Part shown: positions 43,599 through 53,109 of the stretch, piece after piece | How positions within the stretch are numbered: position 1 is the stretch's first letter | How the letters are laid out: every line of letters starts with the position of its first letter | Made by a program: the position numbers and the translations under genes | Assembly (NCBI RefSeq): GCF_000688235.1 | Contig: NZ_JHYO01000026.1 | Location: 1 to 54,663, forward strand | DNA length: 54,663 nt | Source: Terasakiella pusilla DSM 6293 | GTDB lineage: Bacteria; Pseudomonadota; Alphaproteobacteria; Rhodospirillales; Terasakiellaceae | Direction: 5' to 3' | The notes under the pieces: generated by a model | The model's database searches: none | What the model saw: the letters and a program-made list of their open reading frames with translations, nothing else | What the model was told of the DNA's origin: nothing

Positions 43599-45482
43599 AT
43601 GCATCGCAGTTCAGACAGATCAAAACTTTTCAGCCGCCGCGCCGCCGTTTTGGGCGGGGGGAAGCTGGTTCTGTTGTCGGCGCTTGCGGGGCGGATGTAT
43701 TATCTGCAGGTGGTTGAAGCCCCGCGCTTTAAAACAATGGCGGAAGAAAACCGGATTTCCATCCGTCTGTTGCCACCGCCGCGCGGCAATATCGTAGATC
43801 GTTTTGGCGAAGAATTGGCGGTCAACGAAACGAACTACCGCGTGCTGATCACCGCCGAAGATACCAACGGCAAGCCCAAGGAAACATTGGACACATTGGG
43901 GCAGGTCATTGAGATCAGCGAAAAAGAAAAGAAGAAGATCCTAAAAGAGATCAAGCGCAAACGCAGTTTCGTTCCCGTGACCGTGCGGGAAAACCTGACG
44001 TGGGAAGAAGTTGCGCAGATTGAAGTCAACACGCCTGACCTTCCCGGTAGCGAGATTGACGAGGGCCAGACCCGCCATTACCCCAAAGGCCATTATTCCG
44101 CGCATGTGCTGGGCTATGTGGCCGCGGTCAGTGAGCGCGATGCGAAAGATGATCCTTTGCTGGAACTGCCGGGCTTTCGGATCGGCAAATCCGGTATTGA
44201 AAAACTGCATGATCTGAAATTACGCGGCACCGGCGGCACCTCGCAGGTGGAAGTCAATGCCTTGGGCCGCGTTATTCAGGAAGTTGAGCGCCAAGATGGC
44301 GAACCGGGCGCAGAGGTGATGCTGACGCTGGATGCGGGCCTGCAACAGATGGTATCTGAACGTTTGGGCGAAGAGGCCGCGGCTGCGGTGATTATGGATG
44401 TGCACACGGGTGATATTCTGTCTATGGTGTCCAGTCCGACCTATGACCCCAATGCGTTTAACCGGGGATTATCGCAAAAAGAATGGCAGGACCTGATCAA
44501 CAACCCACGTGGCCCACTGACCAACAAGGCGATAGCTGGACAATATGCGCCTGGTTCCACCTTTAAAATGGTCGTTGCGCTGGCTGCTTTGGAAAAAGGG
44601 GTGGTTACACCCACGCAGGAAATCTATTGCGGCGGGCATATGGATTTGGGCAACGCGCGCTTTCACTGCTGGAAACGTGGTGGCCACGGCCCTATGAATA
44701 TGGTCGAAGCCCATATGCATTCGTGTGATATCTATTTTTACGAGATTGCAAAACGTACCGGTATCAACCGTATCCATGATATGGCGAGACGTCTGGGGAT
44801 CGGGGATGTAACAGGGTTGGACCTGCCCGGCGAACGCACAGGGTTGATGCCGTCGCGCGACTGGAAGCTTGCGACATTGGGTGCCCCATGGCAGGGCGGC
44901 GAAACCTTGATTACAGGGATTGGTCAGGGCTATGTCTTGACAACTCCTTTGCAATTGGCGGTCATGACGTCCCGACTGGTGAGTAATAAAAAAGTTGTCC
45001 CGCACCTAACGCGTAAAATCACTACAGCGGATGGGGTGGTGATCCCCGTGCGCACAGAGTTTGAATCTTTGGGTCTATCGCCAGCACATTTAAAATTGGT
45101 GCAGGATGGGATGAATGCGGTGACAAACGTGGTCGGCGGTACGGCCTATCGCTCGCGTATTAAAGAAAAAGAATTTGCTATGGCGGGAAAAACCGGCACG
45201 GCACAGGTGCGCCGGATTACGAAGGCGGAACGCGATTCACGGGTGCGGAAAAACTCCGAATTGCCTTGGGAATTACGCGATCACGCTTTGTTTGTCGGTT
45301 TTGCACCGTATCATAACCCGCGCTATGCGGCGTCTGTCGTGGTGGAACATGGTGGGTCGGGCTCGAAAGTGGCTGCCCCGATCGTGCGTGACCTGTTGTT
45401 AGAGGCCCAGCGTCGTGAATCCGCACGAGGGGAACCCATCGTTGCGCCTGCTGCGACCAAGAAAAACGGTAAGGAGGCCTAG
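43599..45482 (+). CDS. mrdA: Penicillin-binding protein 2 (elongasome transpeptidase)
   Basis: Cross-links peptidoglycan during cell elongation and partners RodA. The 627-residue protein has an N-terminal membrane anchor (about 20-40), a non-catalytic pedestal (PPPRGNIVDRFG from about 60), and the C-terminal transpeptidase. The active Ser is in APGSTFKMVVAL, the second motif region is HSCDIYFYE, and KTG appears in AGKTGTAQV. ATG 43599 is chosen; an upstream in-frame stretch from 43431 lies within mreD and is not family-like. rodA starts six bases after the stop. Confidence 0.97.
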   Translation: MHRSSDRSKLFSRRAAVLGGGKLVLLSALAGRMYYLQVVEAPRFKTMAEENRISIRLLPPPRGNIVDRFGEELAVNETNYRVLITAEDTNGKPKETLDTLGQVIEISEKEKKKILKEIKRKRSFVPVTVRENLTWEEVAQIEVNTPDLPGSEIDEGQTRHYPKGHYSAHVLGYVAAVSERDAKDDPLLELPGFRIGKSGIEKLHDLKLRGTGGTSQVEVNALGRVIQEVERQDGEPGAEVMLTLDAGLQQMVSERLGEEAAAAVIMDVHTGDILSMVSSPTYDPNAFNRGLSQKEWQDLINNPRGPLTNKAIAGQYAPGSTFKMVVALAALEKGVVTPTQEIYCGGHMDLGNARFHCWKRGGHGPMNMVEAHMHSCDIYFYEIAKRTGINRIHDMARRLGIGDVTGLDLPGERTGLMPSRDWKLATLGAPWQGGETLITGIGQGYVLTTPLQLAVMTSRLVSNKKVVPHLTRKITTADGVVIPVRTEFESLGLSPAHLKLVQDGMNAVTNVVGGTAYRSRIKEKEFAMAGKTGTAQVRRITKAERDSRVRKNSELPWELRDHALFVGFAPYHNPRYAASVVVEHGGSGSKVAAPIVRDLLLEAQRRESARGEPIVAPAATKKNGKEA

Positions 45483-45487
45483 AGCCG

Positions 45488-46663
45488 ATGATGCGTTATC
45501 GTCTGGGGCAGGATAAGCTGACCATGGGTCGCAAGATCCTTGAACTCAATTGGGGCTTTGTCCTTCTGTTGATCATCACCGCCAGCGTCGGCTTTGCCAT
45601 GCTGTATTCAGCCGCACCGGGGGACCCGAATGTCCCGGGATCGGTGGGCAGTTGGGACCCTTGGGCGAAACGTCAGTTGATCCGTTTTGCCGGGGGGATG
45701 GTCATTATGTTTGTGGTGGCCCTGACCGATATACGTATTTGGCTACGTTATTCCTATATCCTTTATTTTATCGCCCTTGGCTTGTTGGTGGGCGTAGAAG
45801 TTAAAGGCTCCATCGGGATGGGGGCGCAGCGCTGGATTAGCCTAGGGTTCTTCCAGCTCCAACCTTCGGAATTGATGAAGATTACACTGGTCCTTGCGTT
45901 GGCACGCTATTTCCATGGGCGCTCCCTTGAAGAGATTCAGAGTATCCCGTTCCTGTTTGTGCCGTTGTTTATGGTCGCGGCCCCCTCGGTCTTGATCCTG
46001 CGTCAGCCGGACTTGGGGACGACTTTGATGTTGATCTTGGGCAGCGGCGTGATCTTTTTCCTCGCCGGGGTGCGGTTGTGGAAGTTTACCCTTGTTGGGG
46101 TCTCGGCCTTGGCGGCGATTCCGGTTGCGTGGCAGTTTTTACACACCTATCAAAAGAAACGCGTCCTTACCTTCCTCAATCCTGAAAATGATCCTTTGGG
46201 TGCGGGCTATCATATCATGCAGTCCAAGATCGCCTTCGGGTCGGGCGGGATGACGGGGAAAGGGTTTGGGCAAGGGTCCCAAAGTCACCTGAACTTTTTA
46301 CCTGAAAAGCAGACGGACTTTATCTTCACCATGCTGGCGGAAGAACATGGTCTGGTCGGGGGGCTGATGGTGATGGGGCTTTATCTGTTGCTGCTGATTT
46401 ATGGCTATGCGATTGCCATGCGTGCGCGGAGCCAATACGGGCGTCTGGTCGCCCTTGGGGTGACGACAACGTTCTTCCTGTATATCTTCATCAATATCGG
46501 GATGGTGATGGGGCTGTTGCCTGTGGTTGGCGTGCCGTTGCCGCTGATCTCTTACGGGGGAACCGTGATGATTTCGGTTCTGTTTAGTTTTGGACTGTTG
46601 CTCAGTGTGTCCGTCCACCGTGATCTGACGATCGGCCGTAAAGGGGAGCCCGACGATTTTTAA
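45488..46663 (+). CDS. rodA: Peptidoglycan glycosyltransferase RodA
   Basis: SEDS-family polymerase that extends glycan strands in the elongasome with PBP2. The 391-residue protein has about ten membrane helices. Signature segments are QPSELMKITLVLALARYFH, LRQPDLGTTL and KQTDFIFTMLAEEHGLVGG, with GVPLPLISYGGT near the end. ATG 45488 is followed by a second ATG at 45491. It is the last gene in the set and converges on a sensor kinase gene ten bases away. Confidence 0.98.
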   Translation: MMRYRLGQDKLTMGRKILELNWGFVLLLIITASVGFAMLYSAAPGDPNVPGSVGSWDPWAKRQLIRFAGGMVIMFVVALTDIRIWLRYSYILYFIALGLLVGVEVKGSIGMGAQRWISLGFFQLQPSELMKITLVLALARYFHGRSLEEIQSIPFLFVPLFMVAAPSVLILRQPDLGTTLMLILGSGVIFFLAGVRLWKFTLVGVSALAAIPVAWQFLHTYQKKRVLTFLNPENDPLGAGYHIMQSKIAFGSGGMTGKGFGQGSQSHLNFLPEKQTDFIFTMLAEEHGLVGGLMVMGLYLLLLIYGYAIAMRARSQYGRLVALGVTTTFFLYIFINIGMVMGLLPVVGVPLPLISYGGTVMISVLFSFGLLLSVSVHRDLTIGRKGEPDDF

Positions 46664-46672
46664 GGTCGGTCT

Positions 46673-48565
46673 CTAGGCTTCAGGCAGAGTTACGCTGAAG
46701 GTAGACCCTTTCCCTTCGATGGATTTGAGGGCGATTTTACCATCCATCTTTTCAATGAGGGCCTTGGCGATGCTGAGGCCCAACCCTGTGCCACCCTTGG
46801 CGCGTTGGTCGGAACTATCGGCCTGAATAAATTTGTCGAAAACTTTTTTCTGAAGCGATTTGGGGATACCGCGACCGGTATCAAGGATGGAGATAACGAC
46901 CTGCCCGTCTTTGCAATCGGTTGTGAGCGTCACCGTTCCGCCTTCGTTGGAAAATTTGATCGCATTAGACAGCAGGTTGGAGATGACCTGCATTAACCTG
47001 TCTGAATCAGCGAGAACGTAAAGCGAGGATGGGGGGACCTGAGGGGCCAGCGTTAGCGTGACCTTGTACTGGCTGGCGTAGGCCTGATGATTCTTGAGCG
47101 CAAGGCTGAGAAGTTCCTCAACGGCAACAGAGGTGATGTTAAAGTCCATGCGGGCGGATTGGAGTTTCTCCATATCCAAGATGTCGTTGACGAGCAAAAT
47201 CAGCCGATTTGAATTGTTATTTGCAATTTCCACAAGGTTTTTTACTGGCGGCGGCAAGTCTTTGGACATGGTGTTTGACAGCAGCCCCAACGCGCCATGA
47301 ATGGCGGTCAATGGGGTGCGCAGTTCATGGCTGACAATGGAGGTGAATTCTGATTTGGCTTGTTCAAGCTGTTTCATCTCGGTGATGTCGGTATGGGCGC
47401 CGACCAAGCGGATAGGTTGGCCTTGCTCATTGCGCAGGGCTTCCGCACGCGAAAGGATAAAGATATAATGTCCGTCCTTATGGCGCAGACGCTGGACCAT
47501 TTCAAAGCGCGGTGTCTCCCCCCGAAAATGCCGTTCTAGCTCGTCCATTGCTTTTTCGCGGTCTTCGTCACAGATCAGGTCGGCCCAGCTTTCAAAACTG
47601 TTGCTGATCTCCTCATCGGTATAGCCCAGTTGGGCTTTCCATTGCGGGGAAAACCAGACTTGGTCCGTCTGTAAATCCCAATCCCAGATGCCATCCGATG
47701 TGGCGCGAAAAGCCATGGACATTAGCTCTTCTTTACTGCGCAGACTTTCGTGGTGTTGCTTTTCAACGGTGATGTCCTGAATAATCCCAAAGAGGCCCAC
47801 GACCTTGTCATGGTCGTCTTTTTCACAGACGGCGCGCACAGACACATAGCAGGTTGCGTTGTCATCACGCAGCAGGCGGGCATCGGTTTGAATGTCCGTC
47901 CCGTTACGAATGGCATTTTCGACCTGTGTCCAGACCACAGCTCTGTCAGCACCGACAAAAGCGCCAATGAAATCATCAAGGCTAATGTCGGCGGTATTGG
48001 GTTTGCGTCCGTAGATGTTGTAGACCTCGTTGGACCATTTAAGGAGGCCGGTTTGCGTATTCAGGTGCCAGTGACCGACGTGGGCCGTGTTTTCCGCCAT
48101 TTCCAGCAGGCGAATATCGTTTTCAGTGCGAAGTGCTTTTCGTTTTGCTTTGGTGATGTCGCGCCCGATGGCATAGAATAGGGTGTGATCATCTTCCGAG
48201 ATATGGGCGCGCCATTGTACCCAGATGTAGTGGCCTTGTTTGTGACGGACCCGATTTTCAAAATCGATCACTTTCAGGCCATGTTCCAATTTGTTGAGGG
48301 CAAGGTGGGTGGCATCTCGATCTTCGGGGTGAACCAAGTCCATGAACGGAGCTTCAAGCAGAAAGGCCTCATCAAAGCCCAAGGTGTCAATCCATGCCGG
48401 GTTGACGTTGCGAAACACCCCGTCGGTGCCTGCAATGCACATTAAATCAAGGGCATATTTAAACAATGCTTCTGGGTCGTTGAGTCGGGTCACATTTAAT
48501 ACTCGGCGTGGCTGAATTGTCACAGGCAGATAATGCAGGATAACCCAATGTAAAGAAAAAACCAA
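46673..48565 (-). CDS. Multi-PAS sensor histidine kinase
   Basis: A 630-residue cytoplasmic kinase without membrane segments, so it probably senses an internal or redox signal. Three PAS/PAC units lie at about 30-138, 155-266 and 283-395. HisKA carries His413 in VSHELRTPLTAIHGALG. The HATPase shows NLLSNAIKF, DTGRGIP and GGTGLGLSIA. The start is uncertain: TTG 48565 opens the frame, and GTG codons at residues 15 and 26 are equally possible; the first PAS begins right after. No response regulator is adjacent, so it is an orphan kinase. It is convergent with rodA. Confidence 0.87.
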   Translation of the reverse strand: MVFSLHWVILHYLPVTIQPRRVLNVTRLNDPEALFKYALDLMCIAGTDGVFRNVNPAWIDTLGFDEAFLLEAPFMDLVHPEDRDATHLALNKLEHGLKVIDFENRVRHKQGHYIWVQWRAHISEDDHTLFYAIGRDITKAKRKALRTENDIRLLEMAENTAHVGHWHLNTQTGLLKWSNEVYNIYGRKPNTADISLDDFIGAFVGADRAVVWTQVENAIRNGTDIQTDARLLRDDNATCYVSVRAVCEKDDHDKVVGLFGIIQDITVEKQHHESLRSKEELMSMAFRATSDGIWDWDLQTDQVWFSPQWKAQLGYTDEEISNSFESWADLICDEDREKAMDELERHFRGETPRFEMVQRLRHKDGHYIFILSRAEALRNEQGQPIRLVGAHTDITEMKQLEQAKSEFTSIVSHELRTPLTAIHGALGLLSNTMSKDLPPPVKNLVEIANNNSNRLILLVNDILDMEKLQSARMDFNITSVAVEELLSLALKNHQAYASQYKVTLTLAPQVPPSSLYVLADSDRLMQVISNLLSNAIKFSNEGGTVTLTTDCKDGQVVISILDTGRGIPKSLQKKVFDKFIQADSSDQRAKGGTGLGLSIAKALIEKMDGKIALKSIEGKGSTFSVTLPEA

Positions 48566-48636
48566 TTCACTGGTTTGATTTATATAAACCCTCGGCTACA
48601 CTGCTGGCAACAATGATGGATGAGGTTTAGCCTATA

Positions 48637-50343
48637 ATGTTTGCTCGTACGCTCAAAAATACAGTCTTTGGTGCTTTTATTTGTATCCCGCTTTTTGCAG
48701 CAGGCTGCACGACCGCAAATGAACCGGACTATCCTCCTCTTGAACCGGGACAGTCGGCCTTTTCGAATTATCTGGTGGGGCAGTATGCCGTGCGCCATGG
48801 AAAGATGGATACGGGCGCGGATTTCCTTTTAAAGGTTCAGGATGCCACCGACCTGCCGGACGTTATGGTGTCGAGTCTTAATCGCCAATTGTTCACCATA
48901 CTGGCGGGGGAAGGGCGTCTGGACGAAGCTGCGCGGTTAGCCGAGCACATGGACCAGAATGACATGATGGGCAATCTGGTCTTGGTTGTGCGCGATATCG
49001 CCAACGATCAGGCACAGGCGGCTTTAAAACATGCAGACGCTATTTCCAATCAGGGGATTGGTTTGTTTATCAAGCCGTTGGTGTATGCGTGGACAGTTGC
49101 GGCGACCCAAGGGGCGGATGCGGCGCTTGCTTCTTTAAAACCCATGTCCAAACAACAGGGGCTAGAATCCCTTTATCACCTGCACAGCGGCCTTTTGCAT
49201 TTGTATGCGGGGCGGGAAGACAAAGCGGAAGATCATTTTAAACAGGCAGCAAGCGGTGCCAATGGCATGTCCCTGCGTCTAGCGGAACTTTATGGCACGT
49301 TGTTGGTCAAGCAAGGACGTGCGGAAGAAGCCCATAAAGTTTACGAAACCTATTTTGCCGATCATCCCGACTCGCTTTATATTCAGGCAATGTTGGATGA
49401 TCTGGAAAGTGGTGCTTTGGCACAACGTCCGGCGTTCGGGCTTAAGGATGGTGTGGCGGAAAGCCTTTTCGGGCTGGCGTCGTCCTTGCGTTCCCCGAGC
49501 ACGCGTCAGGTCGGTTTGATCATGGGGCAGTTGGCGTTACATATCAAACCGGATTTTCCGTTAGCACAAATTCTGGTCGCTGAAATTCTGGAAAGTAATC
49601 AGCGTTTTGGTGACGCCAATAAAGTCTATGCCGGCATTGCGCCAGAGAATCCGTTTTCCTGGTCGGCCCGTTTGCGCATGGCTCTCAACCTTGATGATAT
49701 GGGGCGTACGGACGAGGCGGTTGATGTTCTTAAGAAAATGGAAAAACAACATCCTGACCGTTTGGAAGTGATGATCACGCTGGGCGATATCCTGCGCCAC
49801 CGGGAACGGTTTGCGGAATCGGAAAAAGCATATGGCAAAGCCTTGAAACTGATCGGGGATAATATCCAGCCGCATCATTGGAATTTGCTGTATTCCCGCG
49901 CAATTACGCTGGAGCGTCTCCAGCGTTGGGAGGAAGCGGAGCCGCTGTTCCTGAAAGCGTTGGAGCTGGAACCTAATCAGCCGTTTGTGTTGAACTATCT
50001 CGGTTATTCGTGGATTGAAAAGGGACGACATCTGGCGCGCGCTCAAAAGATGATTGAAGATGCCGTGCGTCAGCGACCGCGCGATGGGTATATTGTCGAT
50101 AGTCTGGGCTGGGTTCTCTATCGATTGGGGGACTATGAGAAAGCGGTTCCTCATCTGGAACGCGCCGTTGAATTGCAACCGTCAGATCCCGTTATCAACG
50201 ATCACTTGGGGGATGCCTACTGGAAAGTCGGGCGTAACCGCGAAGCCCGTTTCCAATGGAAGCGCGCAAAAAGCCTTGATCCGACAGATGAGGTTTTGGA
50301 AGTTCTTGAAGAAAAATTAGAAAGTGGGTTGATTGAAAACTAA
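48637..50343 (+). CDS. Tetratricopeptide-repeat lipoprotein
   Basis: A 568-residue exported protein. The signal peptide ends in an AAGC lipobox with Cys24, so it is probably membrane-anchored in the periplasm. At least eight TPR-like units follow; clear ones include AEEAHKVYETYFADHPDSLY, AEPLFLKALELEPNQPFVLN and YEKAVPHLERAVELQPSDP near the C-terminus. TPRs mediate protein contacts; no catalytic domain is present. The stop codon overlaps the ispE start (TAATG), so the two are coupled. The family (YfgC/BepA-unlike, alphaproteobacterial TPR) is commonly found upstream of ispE. Confidence 0.87.
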   Translation: MFARTLKNTVFGAFICIPLFAAGCTTANEPDYPPLEPGQSAFSNYLVGQYAVRHGKMDTGADFLLKVQDATDLPDVMVSSLNRQLFTILAGEGRLDEAARLAEHMDQNDMMGNLVLVVRDIANDQAQAALKHADAISNQGIGLFIKPLVYAWTVAATQGADAALASLKPMSKQQGLESLYHLHSGLLHLYAGREDKAEDHFKQAASGANGMSLRLAELYGTLLVKQGRAEEAHKVYETYFADHPDSLYIQAMLDDLESGALAQRPAFGLKDGVAESLFGLASSLRSPSTRQVGLIMGQLALHIKPDFPLAQILVAEILESNQRFGDANKVYAGIAPENPFSWSARLRMALNLDDMGRTDEAVDVLKKMEKQHPDRLEVMITLGDILRHRERFAESEKAYGKALKLIGDNIQPHHWNLLYSRAITLERLQRWEEAEPLFLKALELEPNQPFVLNYLGYSWIEKGRHLARAQKMIEDAVRQRPRDGYIVDSLGWVLYRLGDYEKAVPHLERAVELQPSDPVINDHLGDAYWKVGRNREARFQWKRAKSLDPTDEVLEVLEEKLESGLIEN

Positions 50344-51197
50344 TGGGCGTCATTTGTGAGGCGTATGCCAAGGTCAATTTATATCTTCATGTCACCGGTC
50401 AGCGGGAAAATGGCTATCACGAACTCGATAGTCTGATCTGTTTTGCCCAGACAGGCGATTATCTCACTTTCTCTCAGGCTGATGATATTACCTTGCAGGT
50501 AACAGGCCCGATGGCACGTTTTCTGGAAGGGGATGAGCAGGATAATCTGGTCTTGCGCGCGGCCCATGGCCTAAAGCAGTTATGCGGGTATGCTGGCGGT
50601 GCGTCTATTGTGTTGGAAAAGCACCTGCCTGTTGCGGCGGGGATTGGCGGTGGTTCCGGTGATGCGGCGGCTACTTTAAAAGGCCTGTGCGCGCTCTGGA
50701 ACGTGTTTCCGGACCCGATGGGCTTGCAGAAATTGGCTTTGTCTTTGGGCGCGGATGTGCCGATCTGTTTAAAACAGCATGCAGCCCATGTAGGCGGCAT
50801 CGGTGAAGTGATTACACCGCTGGCTCCTTTGCCCGAAAGCTGGATGCTGTTGGTAAACCCGATGGTGGCTGTTCCGACTCCCGAAGTTTTTAAACGCCGC
50901 AACGGTTCTTTCCATGCTCCGTTCCCTATGATCGGGGAATATAGTTTCTCGGACTTTATTTCCGAGCTGAAAAAACGCACAAACGACCTGATGGCACCGG
51001 CATTAAGTATCGCGCCATCGATTCATCAGGTTCTGACAGAATTGAGACAACAGGACGGCGCGTCTTTGGTGCGCATGTCGGGCAGCGGGGCGACCTGTTT
51101 TGCGATTTTTGCGCGAGAAGAAGACGCCATAAACGCAGAAAAGGCATTAATATCAAAGTTTTCTGGCTGGTGGACGGCTGTCGGAAAAATTATTTAA
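50343..51197 (+). CDS. ispE: 4-diphosphocytidyl-2-C-methyl-D-erythritol kinase
   Basis: GHMP kinase that phosphorylates CDP-methylerythritol in the MEP isoprenoid pathway. The 284-residue length is normal. The catalytic Lys10 is in AYAKVNLYLHV, the ATP loop is PVAAGIGGGSGDAAATLK (96-113), and Asp138 is in GADVPICL. RMSGSGATCFA in the C-terminal part is also conserved. It overlaps the TPR gene by one base and is followed by tRNA-Gln. Confidence 0.97.
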   Translation: MGVICEAYAKVNLYLHVTGQRENGYHELDSLICFAQTGDYLTFSQADDITLQVTGPMARFLEGDEQDNLVLRAAHGLKQLCGYAGGASIVLEKHLPVAAGIGGGSGDAAATLKGLCALWNVFPDPMGLQKLALSLGADVPICLKQHAAHVGGIGEVITPLAPLPESWMLLVNPMVAVPTPEVFKRRNGSFHAPFPMIGEYSFSDFISELKKRTNDLMAPALSIAPSIHQVLTELRQQDGASLVRMSGSGATCFAIFAREEDAINAEKALISKFSGWWTAVGKII

Positions 51198-51215
51198 TTT
51201 TTTTAAAATTAGCTC

Positions 51216-51244
51216 TTGCGCTTTGGAAAGTTTCCTCGTATGTT
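51216..51244 (+). promoter_or_regulatory. Promoter of tRNA-Gln
   Basis: TTGCGC and TATGTT are exactly 17 bp apart, and the -10 box ends 17 bp before the tRNA. Good match. Confidence 0.6.
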
Positions 51245-51261
51245 CCGCTCCACCACATTGA

Positions 51262-51336
51262 TGGGGCATGGCCAAGCGGTAAGGCAACGGTTTTTGGTAT
51301 CGTCATTCCCAGGTTCGAATCCTGGTGCCCCAGCCA
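51262..51336 (+). tRNA. tRNA-Gln(TTG)
   Basis: A 75-nt tRNA with acceptor TGGGGCA/TGCCCCA, discriminator G and encoded CCA. The anticodon loop TTTTGGT on an ACGGT/ATCGT stem gives anticodon TTG (glutamine, CAA codons). The T-arm is CCAGGTTCGAATCCTGG. Integration site of the element on its right. Confidence 0.96.
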
Positions 51337-51376
51337 CTTTGAAAGTCATTTACTTTCAATGACTTACGAATAGAAG

Positions 51377-51425
51377 AACCTAATTGTGTACCAATCGTGT
51401 GTACCAGTTAGGTTTTTCTTTTTTT
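51377..51425 (+). terminator. tRNA-Gln terminator, loop holding integrase repeats
   Basis: AACCTAATTG (51377-51386) pairs with CAGTTAGGTT (51405-51414) with one T/G, followed by a long T-tract ending at 51425. The loop contains the direct repeats at 51385-51406. The T-tract touches the integrase ATG at 51426. Confidence 0.65.
51385..51406. repeat. Paired TGTGTACCA direct repeats, 13-bp period
   Basis: TGTGTACCA occurs at 51385-51393 and 51398-51406, just upstream of the integrase. The period equals that of the CTGTATC pair at 1647-1666 upstream of the left integrase. Likely an integrase-binding or regulatory site. Confidence 0.5.
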
Positions 51426-53051
51426 ATGGCTAGAATCAACCAGAATCTCCTCAGGTTAGATGGCAGGTATTATTACCGTCAGCGTGTGCCTCTCGATTTA
51501 GTCTCGACCTTAAATCGCAAACAAATTAAAAAAGCATTGGGAACGGCTTGTCCAAGGCAAGCTAAGGTCTTGGCTGTAAAAATCAGGGGGGCTGTCGATA
51601 AGCTTTTTGACAGCGTAAGAATTGTGTCTAACGATAATGACAAAATAAATGAACTTCTGACGGATGAACAAAAGAAGCTCTTTGAGAACAAAGACTGGAA
51701 AAGCCTTCAGCATGAACTCATGAAAGATATCATGGGTGCTCAAGGAACCCTGATTAAAGCCAAAGATAAAAATAGCCAATTAGAGAAAGAAATCTTCGAG
51801 TTTGAGAAAAAGGAACTAGAAGGAAAAAAAGACCGTGCAGAACAAGTTGTTCAGAATCTCTCTCAGACGCTTGTAAACATGTCTTCTCAGTCACAGTCAC
51901 CCCAAACATCACAAATGGCCTCAGAACCCATTAAAAAGGAACCTACGAAGCCATTCTCTCATTATGTGGATGTCTTTTATGAAGAACAAAGGCTTGATGG
52001 GGCTTCTCAGGAAAAGCTGAGACATTACAAAGCGGCCTTTAAAATGTTCATTTTCTTGGTGGGTGACAAAGCTATTGATGAATATACCCGCCAGGAGTTT
52101 CTGACTTACAAAAAGAATGCGAAAAATATCTCAGCTAATTTTGCCAGAAGCGATAAACGAATTCAAAAATGCACGATTGAACAGGCATTAAAGTTTCCAG
52201 GGGATAAATACACCCAAACAACGCTGAAGAAGCACTTCAATTATGTCACCACAGTTTTCAGAGCAGCGGCACGGGAAGTTCCAACTGTAAACCTCAGCAT
52301 TTATGAAGATATCCGTATGGCAGGACGGGAATCTGATAAACGTGCAGTATGGACAACTGAGGAATTACAGGAATTATTCTCCACCCCTATCTGGACAGGC
52401 AGAAAAGGTCGTATTCATCGCCATACGTACCATAAAGGCAATAAATTCTTTAAAGACGAATATTTCTGGATGCCCTTGATTGCCATTCATACAGGAATGC
52501 GGGTTGAAGAAATCTGTAAGCTTCGTGTTGAGGACATCAAAGAAGAAGATGGCGTTCCCTATATTGATGTGACTTGGGGTGAAAGGCGTTTGAAAACATT
52601 ATCTTCAATTCGTCAGGTTCCCATTCATCCAGACTTATACAAATACGGTTTCCAAGAGCTGATTGATGCAGCAAAACGGGAAAAAGAAGACAGGATTTTC
52701 TTTAAGCTAAATAAAGGCACACAAGGGAAATACAGTGAATATTATTCCAAGGATTTCGGGGCTTATTGTGAGAAAGTTGGAATCTATCAGAAGTGGCGCG
52801 ATTTCCACGCTTTCAGACATACATTTGCCAGTTATTTATATGATTCAACCCGTGAAATTCTTCAGATTTCCGCGATTTGTGGGCATAGTGCCAAAGAGAT
52901 TGATGATATTGGAAATTTAAAGGGTAAGGGCTTCAATGTTCAGACAACGGATTACATTCACATTGATTTGAAATCCAAATATGAAGCCATTAAGAAGCTT
53001 AGTTTCCCAGGGCTGGATTTAAGTCATTTGGATAAGGGTGGGGACCGTTAA
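51426..53051 (+). CDS. Tyrosine recombinase/integrase (second element)
   Basis: A 541-residue site-specific recombinase, presumably responsible for insertion at tRNA-Gln. The N-terminal MARINQNLLRLDGRYYYRQR matches the DUF6538-type arm. A long Gln/Lys-rich middle (about 85-180) separates it from the core-binding domain. The catalytic domain has Arg359 (HTGMRVEE), His461 and Arg464 (HAFRH), His487 (CGHS) and Tyr510 (TTDYIHID). ATG 51426 starts in the family motif but has no ribosome-binding site, being preceded by a T-tract; in-frame TTG 51384 and GTG 51399 are alternatives. It is longer than the left integrase and not a close copy of it. Confidence 0.9.
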   Translation: MARINQNLLRLDGRYYYRQRVPLDLVSTLNRKQIKKALGTACPRQAKVLAVKIRGAVDKLFDSVRIVSNDNDKINELLTDEQKKLFENKDWKSLQHELMKDIMGAQGTLIKAKDKNSQLEKEIFEFEKKELEGKKDRAEQVVQNLSQTLVNMSSQSQSPQTSQMASEPIKKEPTKPFSHYVDVFYEEQRLDGASQEKLRHYKAAFKMFIFLVGDKAIDEYTRQEFLTYKKNAKNISANFARSDKRIQKCTIEQALKFPGDKYTQTTLKKHFNYVTTVFRAAAREVPTVNLSIYEDIRMAGRESDKRAVWTTEELQELFSTPIWTGRKGRIHRHTYHKGNKFFKDEYFWMPLIAIHTGMRVEEICKLRVEDIKEEDGVPYIDVTWGERRLKTLSSIRQVPIHPDLYKYGFQELIDAAKREKEDRIFFKLNKGTQGKYSEYYSKDFGAYCEKVGIYQKWRDFHAFRHTFASYLYDSTREILQISAICGHSAKEIDDIGNLKGKGFNVQTTDYIHIDLKSKYEAIKKLSFPGLDLSHLDKGGDR

Positions 53052-53109
53052 TAGCGAAATGCCAAACTTTAAAAAATAATTATTGAATAAATATGGGAGA
53101 ACAACCATA

